Made by a program: the position numbers and the translations under genes. From assembly GCA_963681505.1 (NCBI GenBank), contig OY811971.1:24397036-24461035 (forward strand): DNA of 64,000 bases, read 5' to 3'. Of this stretch, positions 43,526-55,377 are shown piece after piece (positions within the stretch are counted from its first letter, which is position 1; every line of letters begins with the position of its first letter). Origin of the DNA: Eunapius fragilis (Eukaryota; Porifera; Demospongiae; Spongillida; Spongillidae). Under the pieces are notes generated by a model. The model had not been told where the DNA came from. It saw only the letters and a program-made list of their open reading frames with translations, and did no database searches.

Positions 43526-44751
43526 GAGTGCTCCCGGGTATTATGACGAGCCTTGTATTATGACGAACGATAATCGGATTTCTAAATATAATCGTGAAGT
43601 ATGTATTTAAAGGATGAACAAGTGTTTTGTATTGTATGCATATGTGTTTCCTACAGTTTTAAAAAAAAAGGCCTTCGTTGGACCTTCCATTGTGAAGTGG
43701 CAAGTCGATATGTCGCACCCCCTCGGAGAAATGTTTTCTAAAATCAGTCACGTTTTCTTAAGTATTGCAGAAACTACGCATCATTTCCAAAAATGCAGGG
43801 CGGAATAGCTCCCGAAAGTTTCAGCGACTCGATTAATGTCGAAAACCTGCGATTCTGAGCGTTCTGGAGCTCGTAGTAGCTGAACGGTAAGTAATATCGC
43901 TTCATTTGTTGTGAGCGATTTTGATGTTTGCCTAAAGTTTTAGCAAAAACGACGACCGTATCAAAGCTTCATCATACGTTGTTAAACATGCCCTAGAGTT
44001 TAGATTCTATTTTTGTTAGTTTCAGCCTAGAAATGCAAATAGCCAGGTAGCTGTATGTCAAAATGTACGACCCGGTAGAGACGCACCTCATTATAGAGCA
44101 ATATGAATTTCACAATTAGCCACAAGGCAGCACAATGCATAGCTCTGAATCTAATCTTCCAGGGCTGTCGATTGGCGCGTGCTCAGTCATGTCTTCACAC
44201 GGTGGTCGATCAAAGCATGATCCAGCACTAATTCACCACGCGCTGCAACGCGTTGTAGAAGGTGAGAGCCTAAACTCCATTGCAAAGGCTGCAGGCATCC
44301 CAGAGGCAACTCTGAGACGGTACAGATATCAGCCAGAGACAATTGCTGGCCCACCGACAATTCTGTCGGATGAAGAAGAACTATCTATATACGTACTGTA
44401 TATACTTTACATCTACAGCTTTATAAATGTATGCAATGCTGGGCTAATGCCCTAGGTTCTACTGCACGTCTGTTTGTTGATGCGATTGCGGGTTGACAGT
44501 CAAAGCAGCTATGTCAACTGTAAACCGCTTTTGAATTATGCTTTTATTCGTCATATTAGGTGGACTGAAATTGCACTCGCATTTTCTGTAATATCTTTTA
44601 CGTAATAGAAATCTTTTATACAAATAAGCCATACAGTACCTGGTAATTGGTAATCAATTGTATTGGAGCAAAAAACAGACACTAGACACCTTTAGCGAGT
44701 AACTTATATTGCAACTAAGTTCAAAATTCGTCTTAATTACCCCTAGCACTC
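43526..44751 (+). mobile_element. pogo-like DNA transposon remnant in the minisatellite
   Basis: 1,226 bp with terminal inverted repeats that match in tagagtgct, gggta and gacga (left tagagtgctcccgggtatta, right complement tagagtgctaggggtaatta). It is flanked by ta (43524-43525 and 44752-44753). Removing it with one ta restores a regular minisatellite unit (cttgtcgtgta|agggagcag), which proves the boundaries. It encodes only an N-terminal DNA-binding piece (next entry) and lacks a catalytic domain, so it is a non-autonomous or deleted copy. Confidence 0.85.
44135..44455 (+). CDS. Psq-type HTH protein fragment of the pogo-like element
   Basis: About 106 codons beginning MHSSESNLPGL. The part HHALQRVVEGESLNSIAKAA followed by GIPEATLRRYR matches the pipsqueak/CENP-B-type helix-turn-helix (AL..V..G.S...AAK..GIP..TLR.R), and GPPTILSDEEELSIY follows where Pogo/Tigger proteins have GP.T.LS.EEE. 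After that the frame runs into AT-rich sequence with no DDE domain. It would bind the terminal repeats of the element. Either the C-terminal exons are deleted or this is a decayed piece. Confidence 0.6.
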   Translation: MHSSESNLPGLSIGACSVMSSHGGRSKHDPALIHHALQRVVEGESLNSIAKAAGIPEATLRRYRYQPETIAGPPTILSDEEELSIYVLYILYIYSFINVCNAGLMP

Positions 44752-45510
44752 TAAGGGAGCAGTAAGCTTGTCGTGTAAGGAAGCAGTAAGCTTGTCGTGT
44801 AAGGGAGCAGTAAGCTTGTCGTGTAAGAGAGCAGTAGGCTTGTCATGTATGGGAGTGGGAGGCTTGTTGTGTAAGGGAGGTGTAGGCTTTTCTTATATGG
44901 GAGCAGTAGGCTTGTTATGTAAGGGAGCAGTAGGCTTGTCTTGTAAGGGAGCTGGAGGCTTGTCTTGTATAGGAGCAGGAGGCTTGTCATGTAATGGAGC
45001 AGTAAGCTTGCCTTGTAAGGGAGCTGGAGGCTTGTCTTGTAAGGGAGCAGTAGGCTTGTCGCGTATGGGAGCAGGAGGCTTGTCGTGTAAGGAGCAGTAA
45101 GCTAGTTGCTTGTTGTGTAAGGGAGCTGTATGGGAGCAGTAGGCTTGTTGTGTAAGGGTGCGGTAGGCTTGTGTGTGGAGCAGGAGACATGTCGTGTAAG
45201 GGAGCAGTAGACTTGTCGTGTAAGGGAGCAGTAGGCTTGTTGTGTAGGAGCAGTAAGCTTGTCGTGTAAGGGAGCAGTAGGCTTGTCGTGTATGGGAGCA
45301 GTCAGATTGTTGTGTAAGGGAGCAGTCAGCTTGTTGTGTAAGGGAAAAGTAAGCTTGTCTTGTAAGGGAGCAGTAAGCTTGTCGCGTATGGGAACAATAA
45401 GCTTGGTCGTGTAAGGGAGCAGTAGGCTTGTTGTGCATGGGGGTCACCGTGCAGTAGTGTAAGGGAGCAATAGTAGGCTTGTGGTGTAAGGGGTCAGCAA
45501 GCTTGTGGTG
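44752..45510. repeat. 24-bp minisatellite, right part
   Basis: About 30 copies of the same 24-bp unit as 43185-43525, with variants (gggagctggaggcttgtctt, gggaacaataagcttggtc). It degenerates after about 45420. It is in the same orientation and phase as the left part. Confidence 0.88.
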
Positions 45511-46230
45511 AGGTACAGTGAACTTGGGGTGCTTGCTGAGTTCTATGGTCCACATAATTATTCCTCTGCCTCCACAGACTTGTGTTCCGTTACCATATCC
45601 TCTTGATATTCCATGGCTACAGTTTCATCAGCTGAAGCCTGACAACTGATTATGACACCCACAGCCGGTGTAAGCACACATAATATCTACTAATAACCTC
45701 ACAACCCTCGTTCTCTTCCTCAACGTAGAGCTATCGAAGCCATCATCACTAAAATTACTTCTACTGGTGGAGAAATTCAGTGTCGGAAGGCAGAATTTTT
45801 TTTGTTTTCAGTTCCGTATATTGCCCCGATAAAAGAAATGTATATAATAACGTACGTAACGCTTAGCTTGTATGCCTAACGACACCTGCAAATACATTAC
45901 CATTCGCGCGTAGTGCATGTTTATCGGACACATTTCCCGCTCGTCACATAAATGTGCCCTCCACATAGCGCAAGAGCTAATTACGGGCACAAAAATGTGC
46001 CCGTCGCAGGTGAAGGGTTAAATAGTTTAAAGTAATTTTTGTTTAGTAAACTAGTTAAGTATTGGAATGCGCCACATGACTTTGAACCTATTTGGAGTAG
46101 ATGTGTGGCTAGCATAGGCCATGGGTGTATTCGAGCTAGAAGTTTTACTTTAAAATGCACTATTTTCTGCGCTTCTGTACATGCACATGTAAATTTTGAT
46201 TGATATAATTGTGAGAAGTGGAGTTGAATT
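45511..46230. other. spacer, nothing recognised
   Basis: No gene, RNA or repeat recognised. Open frames here lack motifs. Confidence 0.4.
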
Positions 46231-46243
46231 ACTGATCCACACA

Positions 46244-46610
46244 CAGGGTCTATGGGTGTGGTCACAGAGTGAAAAATGGTGGGGTTAATGCACTAAGCCG
46301 CAAACAGGATCTATGGGTGTGGTCCAGAATGAGAAGTGGTGGGGTTAATGCACTAAGCCGCAAACAGGGTCTATGGGTGTGGTCACAGAGTGAGAAATGG
46401 TGGGGTTAATGCACTAAGCCGCAAACAGGGTCTATGGGTGTGGTCACTGAGTGTGAAGTGGTGGGGTTAATGCACTAAGCCACAAACAGGGTCTATGGGT
46501 GAGGTCACAGAGTGTGAAGTGGTGGGGTTAATGCACTAAGCTGCAAACAGGGTCAGTTATTAGTGTGGTCACAGTGAGAAGTGGTGGGATTAATGCACTA
46601 AGCCAAGAAG
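46244..46610. repeat. 60-bp minisatellite
   Basis: About six copies of a 60-61-bp unit built around gggtctatgggtgtggtca, then gagaagtggtggggttaa and tgcactaagccgcaaaca. Single monomers of the same unit occur inside the Tc1-bearing repeats at 47757-47845 and 56362-56470, and in inverse orientation in the array at 50790-51640. Confidence 0.85.
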
Positions 46611-47012
46611 TGAGGTGTGAGTGGATTAGGTGAGATGTACAGCTTAGAGGTTTACTTGTTCACATGAAAACAATATCCTGACATATGGACCCCTCCCCGT
46701 TACCTATGGGCTCATATATAAAGGTAACAAGAAATAATAAAATTACTTTACAAACTGAACTTCAAGTACTCAATAACCACCTTCAGTTCTATAGCTTTAG
46801 GGATTACTTTTCTTAAGTGTCCTATGTACAGTAGGAGACACGAAAAAGGTTACGTTCCGTTTACATAAAACGATCGTTGCACGTTGTTGACCACAACCTG
46901 TTATACGAAGTACAAATTGCGTCTGTAAGGTGTGTTGATGGGTGTTGATGTGTACACACATTACATCATTTGCACTACCTGGCTGCACGCTACTGTTGTG
47001 TTTGTGTGCTAT
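46611..47012. other. spacer, nothing recognised
   Basis: No recognisable content apart from generic AT-rich sequence. An open minus-strand frame at 46797-47114 has no motif. Confidence 0.4.
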
Positions 47013-47083
47013 GTTCATCGTGAGTCGCTTTAGCTGTCGCGATGCGTTCTGAAGTCTCCAGAAAATGAAAGTAAGTCTCTCCA
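47013..47083. repeat. 71-bp repeat shared with 9931-10001 and 22016-22086
   Basis: Matches the blocks in the tandem duplication with about two mismatches. It lies directly next to an inverse copy of the small gene family. Confidence 0.6.
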
Positions 47084-47099
47084 ATAGATTTCCTTTTTT

Positions 47100-47330
47100 T
47101 GAAGTTCTGACCATGCAAATACTAGCAGCTTAGAATTTAGCTTGCTAGTTGAAGCTTCCTCTGATTGTTTTGAAAAGAACCGTTTCAATCGTCCAAAACA
47201 ATGTCCTCGGCACCACCCTCAGCCATAATAGCATCGATAGTTATCAATGTTTACGAATATGCTAATGTAAGCTGCTTTCAACTTTTAGCTGTTTTTGTAA
47301 GTTGCATTCAATGATACAGGTATGTAAGGA
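47100..47330 (-). pseudogene. third copy of the small gene family (exon 1 only)
   Basis: On the minus strand it reads MAEGGAEDIVLDD, a stop, then NGSFQNNQRKLQLAS, paralleling MDGAEYAVMNDQNGSFQ and KLQLPS of the gene at 32677. Upstream sequence (gctaaaagttgaaagcagctt) also matches that locus. Decayed. Confidence 0.5.
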
Positions 47331-47399
47331 GGCTGATTCTATATCAAATACACTGCACGCTTGATAGTGAAAATTTGGAGCGATTCCGCACATGCTGGT

Positions 47400-49095
47400 G
47401 AGCACAAATCGACGAACAAAAACGATTACATTATGGTGTTTTAAACTGTAACGATTGATCGGAGCTGGACACGTAAGACTGCAAAGGCAAAGATAGCCGC
47501 ATACTTAAATTTGTTAGAAATCATTCAATCCTCAGGCAGAAAATTAATGAAGAAGTTGGATTGAGAGTAGGGTGGCTAAATCATTTATTAACAAACAGTA
47601 GATGTTCATTAATAACTTGGTCCTTTCAGATTCACATAGCTACATGCATTCAAAATGATTTTCTGCATTTGTCATTTCTATACTTTTGTACCAGTGATAA
47701 ACAAAATCAAGAGAAGCTGAGACATATGAAAAAAATTATCATGATGTTTTCTACGTTAAGCCGCAAACAGGGTCTATGGGTGTGGTCATTAGCCTGTAAC
47801 AGGGTCTATGGGTGTGGTCAGTGAGTGATAAGTTGTGGGGTTAATGGGTGGTGTCCCTGTATTCCAAAAAGCCTTGATCTCTCTGCTTGTTTTCCAGCAC
47901 CTCTCTCCGCATATTGGAAGTCTTGCCAGAGACTTTCATATAGGTTTTAACTCCGACTATGAATTTAAATAAAATCCAGCAACCCTACCGTAGCTGCTCT
48001 TGACGATCGGATTGTCTACCTTGTTGAGGCAATCAATCTAGAAGTCAAAATTGAGTAGTTTCATGTTTGTTTCACGTCGTAGAACCGTGTGGTTGTTAGA
48101 ACGAAAAATACTGCTGTCCTCGTTCCCCTTCCAAAAATAATGGGTGGGTCGTCTCCTGCTTCTGCTTCTTCTTATAGGGAACGCATAACTCGAGACAGGA
48201 ACACTTTTAAGCAATGAAAATTATAGCTTTAGAATTTGCCGGAGGACTCGCTTTTAGGCTTTGATACACAAAAGCCTAAAAGCCTAAACACGGTCTAATT
48301 AAGAATCCAAGCATGCAGTTTAACAGGTCCTTTGAAGCTCATTGCTCCCAAAATATGTACTTTGACCGGATGTTTTGGTTTGTAACAATAACTGGTTTAA
48401 ACTGTATTAATCATTGTGTTCAGTAACTCATTACCTTGGCTTGGTTCATGTGATTGCCCTATCTTTCGACAGCATGTCCTTCCGTGAGTTTCTAAATGAA
48501 TGGAAGACTCATCTGTCCAAATAGTTGTCCTGTTCTGGCAATATTCAAAGCGCTTGACCCTGTTGCCTTCCCTACCAAACCACAAGCGGTATAACACGTT
48601 GGTTACACATGTTCCTGTAGCTAAAGTTGTACCAGATGATTTGGCAATAAGTGTTGCCTCTGAACATGCAAAATGGTGTGAAGCAAAAGTTTATGCCGTA
48701 AACACTCTCGCTACAATCCAAAACGAGGCAGCGATGTCTGACGCAAGGCATGTGGCGTATATGTAACCATGCTTTAGCAGCTGCTCAACCTGACAACTTG
48801 TTCTCAATAAGTTTTCGTGTTACACGTAGGCCATATGGTAACGCATTATTGTAGTGATGTACCTTTATACCTACGTAATTCATTACCTAAATAAGGTATT
48901 GCGTTGCAAAGGTAGAGTAGTACGTCAACGCTAACTTATATTGACCAATACTGTATATATGCATGCAAATAAGATTTGAACATACCAACTTTTTGCCTTT
49001 GGAGACGTCACTGGGGCCTTCTCTACTTTTGTGCGTTTACGCTTGTGTTCAGAATGCCTGTGTGGTCAGGTAAACAAAGTATCTTGGCTTCCTGT
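47400..49095 (-). repeat. 1.6-kb Tc1-bearing repeat, copy 1
   Basis: Collinear with 56040-57600 at an estimated 80-85 percent, from aaatcgacgaacaaaaacg to ttggcttcctg..cc..taattac. It contains monomers of the 60-bp minisatellite and a broken Tc1-like transposase. About 400 bp at 47930-48330 does not match copy 2 and may be an insertion or replacement. Confidence 0.75.
48330..48770 (-). pseudogene. Tc1-like transposase remnant
   Basis: The minus strand reads RLWFGREGNRVKRFEYCQNR followed by TTIWTDESSIHLETHGRTCC and RKIGQ. W(T/S)DES.(I/F).L......R..R is the segment holding the first catalytic Asp of Tc1/mariner DD34E transposases. Only part of the gene remains and it is interrupted by stops. 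The downstream (C-terminal) part found in the sister copy is not recognisable here. Confidence 0.65.
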
Positions 49096-49099
49096 TACC

Positions 49100-49759
49100 G
49101 TTAATTACTTCTAAGGAATGGGGGTCTGTGATCAGTAGGTACAAGCTAAGGTACTTAAGGAGCTGTAGGTTTGGGACATCATTGTACATGTATGACAGTG
49201 GTCTGCTACGTTGCAAGGGTACCTTATTGTAGCACTCACAGCACACAACATAAACTTCCTTCCTACTTTCTCAGACTATTCATCCCCACAAGGAGTACCT
49301 ACCTACGACGTTTTGTCTTGGAAATTTCATTCTTAAGCCCATATCTCGGTTTCTTTATCGTTATCTTTTCCTCAAGCTCCCTAGAAAACAACCATGAGTT
49401 AAAACACAAATAGCAGTAGTCTTAATAAATCCTAGTCATACATGTCAATTTATCTTCTAGTAAAGTCTATACATCAAGTCTATTTACTAAGTATAGTTAT
49501 TACGATCAATGCAGAAAATTGTGCAAGACAACATGTTAATGCATGTGAATTGGATCTGAACATACTCATCATCACTATGTTCTCTTTTCCTTCGATGTGT
49601 CACCTCTTCATTTTCCCTGCGTATTCAGGAAACATTCAGTAACATCCATACCACAAAATATCCTGCAACCCTTGATTCCTACTAAGGGGTGGAAGCAGAG
49701 ATGGAGGGCCTGTTGTGTATGGTAGTGGTCTGCAATATGCATGAGTATCTTATTCTGTA
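49100..49759. other. spacer, nothing recognised
   Basis: AT-rich; no motif-bearing frames or repeats. Confidence 0.4.
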
Positions 49760-50089
49760 TACAGCGCCGTCCACCCACAAGTTCACACTCGCACGCAAGC
49801 GACTCGCGAGCGACTCGCGAGCGACTCACGAGTGACTCGCGAGCGACTAGCACTCAACTCATTAACACTCGTACTCGATTTGTGTACTCGCGTCAAGCTA
49901 TAATTGGAAAAAAAATTGGAAAAAAAAAAACTCGTGTGTTCTTGCTACATGTATTAGCGCATGCTTTTAATACCTCCATGTACTAGTGCGCGCCGACAAC
50001 AGGTCGACCACCGCTGTACTAGTAAACTTGACTATAGCACGCCAGCGCCGTATACAGGCACGTTCCGCCTTACTTAATTTGCGTACGCA

Positions 50090-50350
50090 GGGCGTTCAGA
50101 GACGCACCCTCCCTGCTGCGATGCACTCCCCCCTTCCACGCTTTTCGTATCGGGACTAAAGCGAATAACCGCGAAATGGAACAGCACACCAAATCTCCCC
50201 TTTCGTGTCGGGTCTGAAGTGGACAGCATCCCCGGACTCCCACCCCACCCCCTTTCCACATATCGTATCGGGCCAGAAGTGGACAGTACCAAGCCACTTT
50301 CCGTATATTTTGTAAGATCACCTACTAAACAAATTCGACCCCCCCCCCCC
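50090..50350. repeat. repeat of cgtatcgggccagaag units
   Basis: The word (c/g)cttttcgtatcggg..(a/g)gaag.ggacag recurs three times (about 50140, 50205, 50265) with C-rich spacers. The same unit occurs twice at 61866-61950 in the C-rich hAT-type MITE, so it is a dispersed repeat. Confidence 0.6.
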
Positions 50351-50789
50351 ACTTTGAAGGCTGCGTACGCCCAAATGAATCAACCGTAGCACTAAGACGA
50401 TGTTGCCTTACGTGTAGCTATGCATGGTATGATATTAAACCTTAATTAAATTAGCTATGCATATTAAACCTGGTATTAGCAGCAGTGCATATAAAAAGTT
50501 GCTTCAAAGTAAAGGAGGAAACCTTAGGTTTAATAGTCTATCAATTGGGAGAAGGGGAGAAACTAAATGGTCTATAAACATACAGGCCCATAGTGTGGAA
50601 GAGGAGGGTCAAGACTACATGTGTATATGTCCTTCCAAATAAGGGTTCCAACATAAACTCATGTACATGTTGACATCTTGTTTATATCTGTCAGCTGCAA
50701 ACATCAACATCTACACTCAACACCTCACACTCACAGACAACACCCATCAACCCTCACTGGGACTTTTACTCTTTGGCCACTTAGTAGCA

Positions 50790-51640
50790 GCTTCACAACT
50801 CCACATTCACTGGCCACACCCATTGACCCTCACTCACTGGCCACATCCATCGTCCCTCACTCACTGGCCACACCCAGGACCCTTAGCGGCAGCATCACAA
50901 CTCTACACTCACTGGCCACACCCATCGACTCCTCACTCACTGGCCACACCCATCGACCCTCACTCACTGGTCACACCCAGGACCCTTAGCGGCAGCATCA
51001 CAACTTCACACTCACTGGCCACACCCATCAACTCTCACTCACTGGCCACACCCTGGACCCTTAGCGGCAGCATCACAAACTTCACACTCACTGGCCACAC
51101 CCATCAACCCCTCACTCACTGACCACACCCATCAATCCTCACTCACTGGCCCCACCCAGAACCCTTAGCGGCAGCATCACAACTCTACACTCACTGGCCA
51201 CACCCATCGACCCCTCACTCACTGGCCACACCCATCAACCCTCACTCACTGGTCACACCCAGGACCCTTAGCGGCAGCATCACAACTTCACACTCACTGG
51301 CCACACCCATCAACTCTCACTCACTGGCCATACCCAGGACCCTTAGCGGCAGTATCACAACTCCACACTCACTAGTACTTTAACCCCACAATTTCTCACT
51401 CACTGACCACACCCATTGCCTTCTAGCAATAGAGTACTTTAACCCCACAACACCCATCGACCTTCACTCACTGGCCACACCCAGGACCCTTAGCGGCAGT
51501 ATCACAACTCCACACTCACTAGTACTTTAACCCCACAATTTCTCACTCACTGACCACACCGATTGCCTCCTAGCGATAGAGTACTTTAACCCCACAACAT
51601 CTCATTAACTGACCACAAGTGACAGAATCCATTAACCCCA
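50790..51640. repeat. complex minisatellite, inverse relative of the 60-bp array
   Basis: Subunits like ctcactcactggccacaccc plus atcgaccct alternate with caggacccttagcggcagca. A higher-order period of about 80-100 bp results, with at least seven copies of cccttagcggcag. The 3-prime part (tttaaccccacaatttctca, ctgaccacaccca) is the reverse complement of the 60-bp unit at 46244. Confidence 0.85.
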
Positions 51641-52080
51641 GATTTACTGCATTACAGTCGCGTTAACGTACATAACGACCAGTTGGGCATAGCCCGACCT
51701 TAGCGTTTAGTTCCAAAATCGGGTATCAAGCCATATCTGGATTTGTACCCATGTGATAGCAAGTGTGGGCAATTATCACATATAGTAGCCACATACGCTA
51801 TCAGATGATACAAATCAAGGTATGGGCGCTAAGCCCGACTACGCTACGACTAAGCACATTGTGGAAGGTAGCGCTAACACGGCGTAGCCCCACCTATGCA
51901 AAACGCAGATGTGTGTGTGGGCTATTTGTGATGATAACCATCATTCAATATCGGACATTCCAAAACGTGATTGCGAACAATGCCCAACTATTGTATACGT
52001 TACGCCTGCTCGATGTAATTATAGATTGAATACCTTACAAGGTCTTCAATCTATGATGTAATTCACGTTGCGCAGTACCG
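51641..52080. other. spacer inside the TA-flanked element
   Basis: Contains gggcatagcccga and ggcgctaagcccgac words but no gene or clear repeat. Confidence 0.4.
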
Positions 52081-52231
52081 TAAATCGTTTTGTCGAGTGA
52101 GCGAGTGGCACTCGCAATGTACGCGGACTCGCGCGCACGTTAAGGCACTCGAACATGACTCGAACATGACTCGAACACGACTCGCACTGCACTCGCGAGC
52201 GAGAGTGAACTTGTGGGTGGACGGCGCTGTA

Positions 52232-52844
52232 TGAGCAAGTATGCCATCCAATACACATCATGTTTTGCTCCTTCGATGCTTAAACATGTCACTGTGAGCA
52301 CTCTCTTGTGCAATGATTACTTAAAAATCGATTTGCCAGCGCAACTACCATCATGCTTCGGTAGAGGGGCAACAAACATTAGAGACTCCTGGTTCGAAAA
52401 CCACATGACACATGCACGCTGTGCATGGCTCAGAAAATAAAGTGCAACCAACGTCACAGAGTATTCTCCAATCGTGCATCCCCCTTTCTGTGGACCCTAC
52501 CACATCTGTGCGTATTAGGATCCAATTTCAATATATTCTTAATTTGATAGCTGACAGGATGTTGTTGAATTTGACAGGCTAAACAAGCTTTGCACACTTA
52601 GCAATTTGACAGTATAAATGAAAGTTACTTCATGCTCTACCAAACAATATTATCCAGTTTGATTTTATTCCATTTGTGATGGATTTGATTTAAATGTGGT
52701 GCTGTGTGGTTGGATTAATTGGTAAGTGAAAATCGTGGTCTTGCACTAGCTCTGTGCCGGTATTGCAACATCTGATACCCCCATGCAGTTCAAACCCTCA
52801 ATAACTATTCCAATCGCTTCAAATTCACTTTATAGGTACATGTA
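52232..52844. other. spacer, nothing recognised
   Basis: No gene or repeat recognised. LTRs for the adjacent Gypsy fossil were searched by eye here and not found. Confidence 0.4.
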
Positions 52845-55377
52845 GTGAGGTTTTTGTTCTACTTACTTTTTATGTTATCCATTATGAAAATACAGCAGTG
52901 CAGCTCAAACTGCATATGTGAATGGAACTGCTTTCAGGACAGATGGAGGAGTTGCGAGGACACTTGGAATCCCATGAAGGTGGTGGCGGATTCACGAAAA
53001 CCCGAGGGCGTAAGTCACAAGCGGGAATTGAGTATGAAATTGGTGCCGCTAACAGACAGGGATAATATAGAAGCGTATCTCGTAACCTTTGAGCGCATTA
53101 TGGCAGCTCACCAGGTTGAGAAGGACTGCTGGCCAAAGTACTTGGCTCCGCAATTAACAGGGAGGGCTCAATTGGCATTCGCTGCTCTACCGGTGGACGA
53201 CTCGGGCAGCTATGACGCAAATAAGTTGGCCATTTTGCAGCGCTACGATATTACAGAGGAGGCGTACAGAAGACGCTTTCGGAAAGCTGTAAGAGGAAGC
53301 GGAGAGACCAATAGGGAGCTCGCAGTGAGGCTCATGGACCTGTTGGGGAAATGGCTGAAGGAGTGCAATTCAGTGGAGGAGGAACGTGAATCAATAGGGA
53401 TAGAACAATTTTTCAATACGTTACCAGAGGAGAAGAGGCTTTGGGTAACAGAGCGCAAACCAGAGACGTGCTTGAAGGCAGGGGAGCTCATGGATGAATA
53501 TGAGCAAGCCAGATGCCAGGGGGTAGACTCGGAGAGAGTTGTACATGTGAACTCTCAACCAGAAAGAAATTGCCATTATTGTGGGAAGGTTGGTCATGAG
53601 GAAGAAGTGTGCTATAAGAAAACACGAGATGAAGGTGGCTGACAGAAGGGCATTGTGTGCTTCAATTGTAAGAAGCCTGGTCACCCTGCAAGACGGTGTC
53701 CGAACAATAGGGCATTGTTAGGGCGTGAGTCAAAGGTCAATGGGAACTTGGGATTGTATTGTATGGGTTTGGTGGAAGGTCGTGCGGTTAACCAAATCTT
53801 GTTAGACACGGTGTGTTCCCGTACTATGGTGAGGAGGCAGCTGGTCCCTCATACTAAGATTTTGGAGGGGAAGATGGTGTCTATAAAATGTGCTCATGGG
53901 GATACAGTGCTCTATCCCTTAGCAGTGGTGGACATGGAGGTGGAGGGAATTCCTGTACATGTAGAGGCAGCTGTGGTGGACACCTTGCCAGTCGGAGTTC
54001 TACTGGGGACAGACGTGTCGGAGTTGCCTCAGTTGCTTGGCATACGGGCTAGCTATGGGTTTTTCTCGAAAGAGGATGTCATGGTGGTAATGACTAGGGC
54101 AAGGAAGAAACAAGAACTGCAGCAGGAGATCTTGTTAAAGGAGAAGGAGGCTCTGTCAGGAGTGGTCTCAAAACCTTTGAACCCTGAAGGAGTGGACAAT
54201 CCAAGAACCTTATCACAGGAGCAGAAACGGCATATTTGTAAGGATTTGGGAACTAAGACACAAGGGGAGGGTTTGGAATACTGCAATGTGGATGCTACAA
54301 AAATGAAAGAATTGCAGGAACAAGATATCTCTCTGTCTGAGGCAAGGGAGGCAGCCAGGAAGACACATGGCACAAAATGAGAGTGGTTCTATGGGGAGGG
54401 ATTGCTGTACAGAAGATGGACCCCAAGAGAAACAGGGGAGGAGTCCGATGTTGAACAGATTGTTCTGCCTAAGGCTTGTCGGCATGTTGCATTGTTAATG
54501 TCACACGATATTCCTATTGCAGGCCATTTAGGAAGGGACAAAACCAGGCAAAGGTTGCTGAGAAGATTCTTTTGGCCAACGGTGTTTAGCGATGTGGAAG
54601 AATATTGCAGGACGTGTGGAGTCTGTCAGAAAGCTACCCAAAGAGGCTCAGAAGGCTCCTTTGGTACCACTACCGATCGTGTCTGAACCTTTCAGTCGAA
54701 TTGCTATGGATATAGTGGGACCAATACTAAGGAGCCGGTCGGGTAACAAATATCTGCTAGTGATATGTGATTATGCAACTAGGTATCCGGAGGCGGTCCC
54801 TCTAAAAAGCATTGATGCCGAAAGCGTAGCTGAAGAATTGATCAAGGTCTTCGCACAGGTGGGCGTTCCACGTGAAATACTTACCGACCAGGGATCAGAT
54901 TTCACATCACAGTTGCTTGCGGAGCTGTACCGGTTACTACAGGTTAAACCTATCCACACTAGCCCATATCATCCGGAGACTGACGGAATAGTTGAACGAT
55001 TTAATCAAATGTTAAAGTCGATGCTGTGGAAGGCCGTAACCGACACAGGGAAGGACTGGGATAAAATGATACCTTACCTCTTGTTTGCCTACAGGGAGGT
55101 GCCACAAGCGTCAACGGGGTTTTCCCCCTTTGAGTTGCTCTACGGACGGGATGTGCGAGGCCTTTTAGACGTTTTAAGAGACACTTGGGAATCAGGTACA
55201 GTCAGCGATGAGAATGTCATCAGTTATGTTCTGTCAAAGAGGGAAAAGCTCAGCCAGATGGCAGAAGTAGTGAAAGAGAACTTAACCAAGGCCCAGCTGC
55301 ATCAGAAAACCTGGTACGACAAAAGGGCGCGGCTTCGAGAGTTTAAGACGGGTCTAGTGGTTTCCATTGTACAGTGA
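52845..55377 (+). mobile_element. third Ty3/Gypsy-type fossil, partial
   Basis: Parts recognised in order: gag (about 52990-53560, YLVTFERIMAAHQVEKDCW, LTGRAQLAFAALP, TNRELAVRLMDLLGKWL), two zinc knuckles (CHYCGKVGHEEEVC and CFNCKKPGHPARRCP, about 53570-53705), a protease-like segment (about 53780-54020, GVLLGTDVSELPQL) and integrase (about 54430-55370). RT and RNase H are not among the parts I could recognise. No LTRs found by eye. It is a broken fragment with a few breaks. Age cannot be estimated without LTRs, but the open frames are long, so it is not among the oldest. Confidence 0.85.
54430..55370 (+). pseudogene. integrase region of the third Gypsy fossil
   Basis: Zinc-binding module (SHDIPIAGHLGRDKTRQRLL...CRTCGVCQKATQ) and catalytic core (RIAMDIVGPILRSRSGNKYL, LTDQGSDFTSQLLAELYRLL, HPETDGIVERFNQMLKSML) ending in a QKTWYDKRARLREF segment. 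All usual landmarks of a Gypsy integrase. Fossil. Confidence 0.9.

Larger units (their letters stand above)
49762..52229. mobile_element. 2.47-kb TA-flanked element with actcg subterminal repeats
   Basis: The ends are perfect inverted repeats of at least 25 bp (cagcgccgtccacccaca.. and its complement), each next to ta. Just inside both ends the sequence is packed with gactcgcgagcgactcgcga-like words (49790-49890) and their complement (52090-52205). The interior holds a cgtatcgggccagaag repeat block (50090-50350), a minisatellite (50790-51640) and no transposase. It may be one large non-autonomous Tc1/mariner-type element. Two separate elements with the same ends are the alternative. Confidence 0.65.

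Noticed and set aside
43185-45510. Regularly spaced repeats resembling a CRISPR array
   Set aside because: Direct tandem units without unique spacers, in a eukaryotic context; a minisatellite.
44893-45555. 220-codon minus-strand repeat protein
   Set aside because: Same minisatellite artefact; the unit varies in length and frame, and there is no start context or domain.
50661-51122. 153-codon frame rich in His, Thr and Pro
   Set aside because: Minisatellite translation (subunits of about 30 bp), no conservation beyond the DNA repeat.
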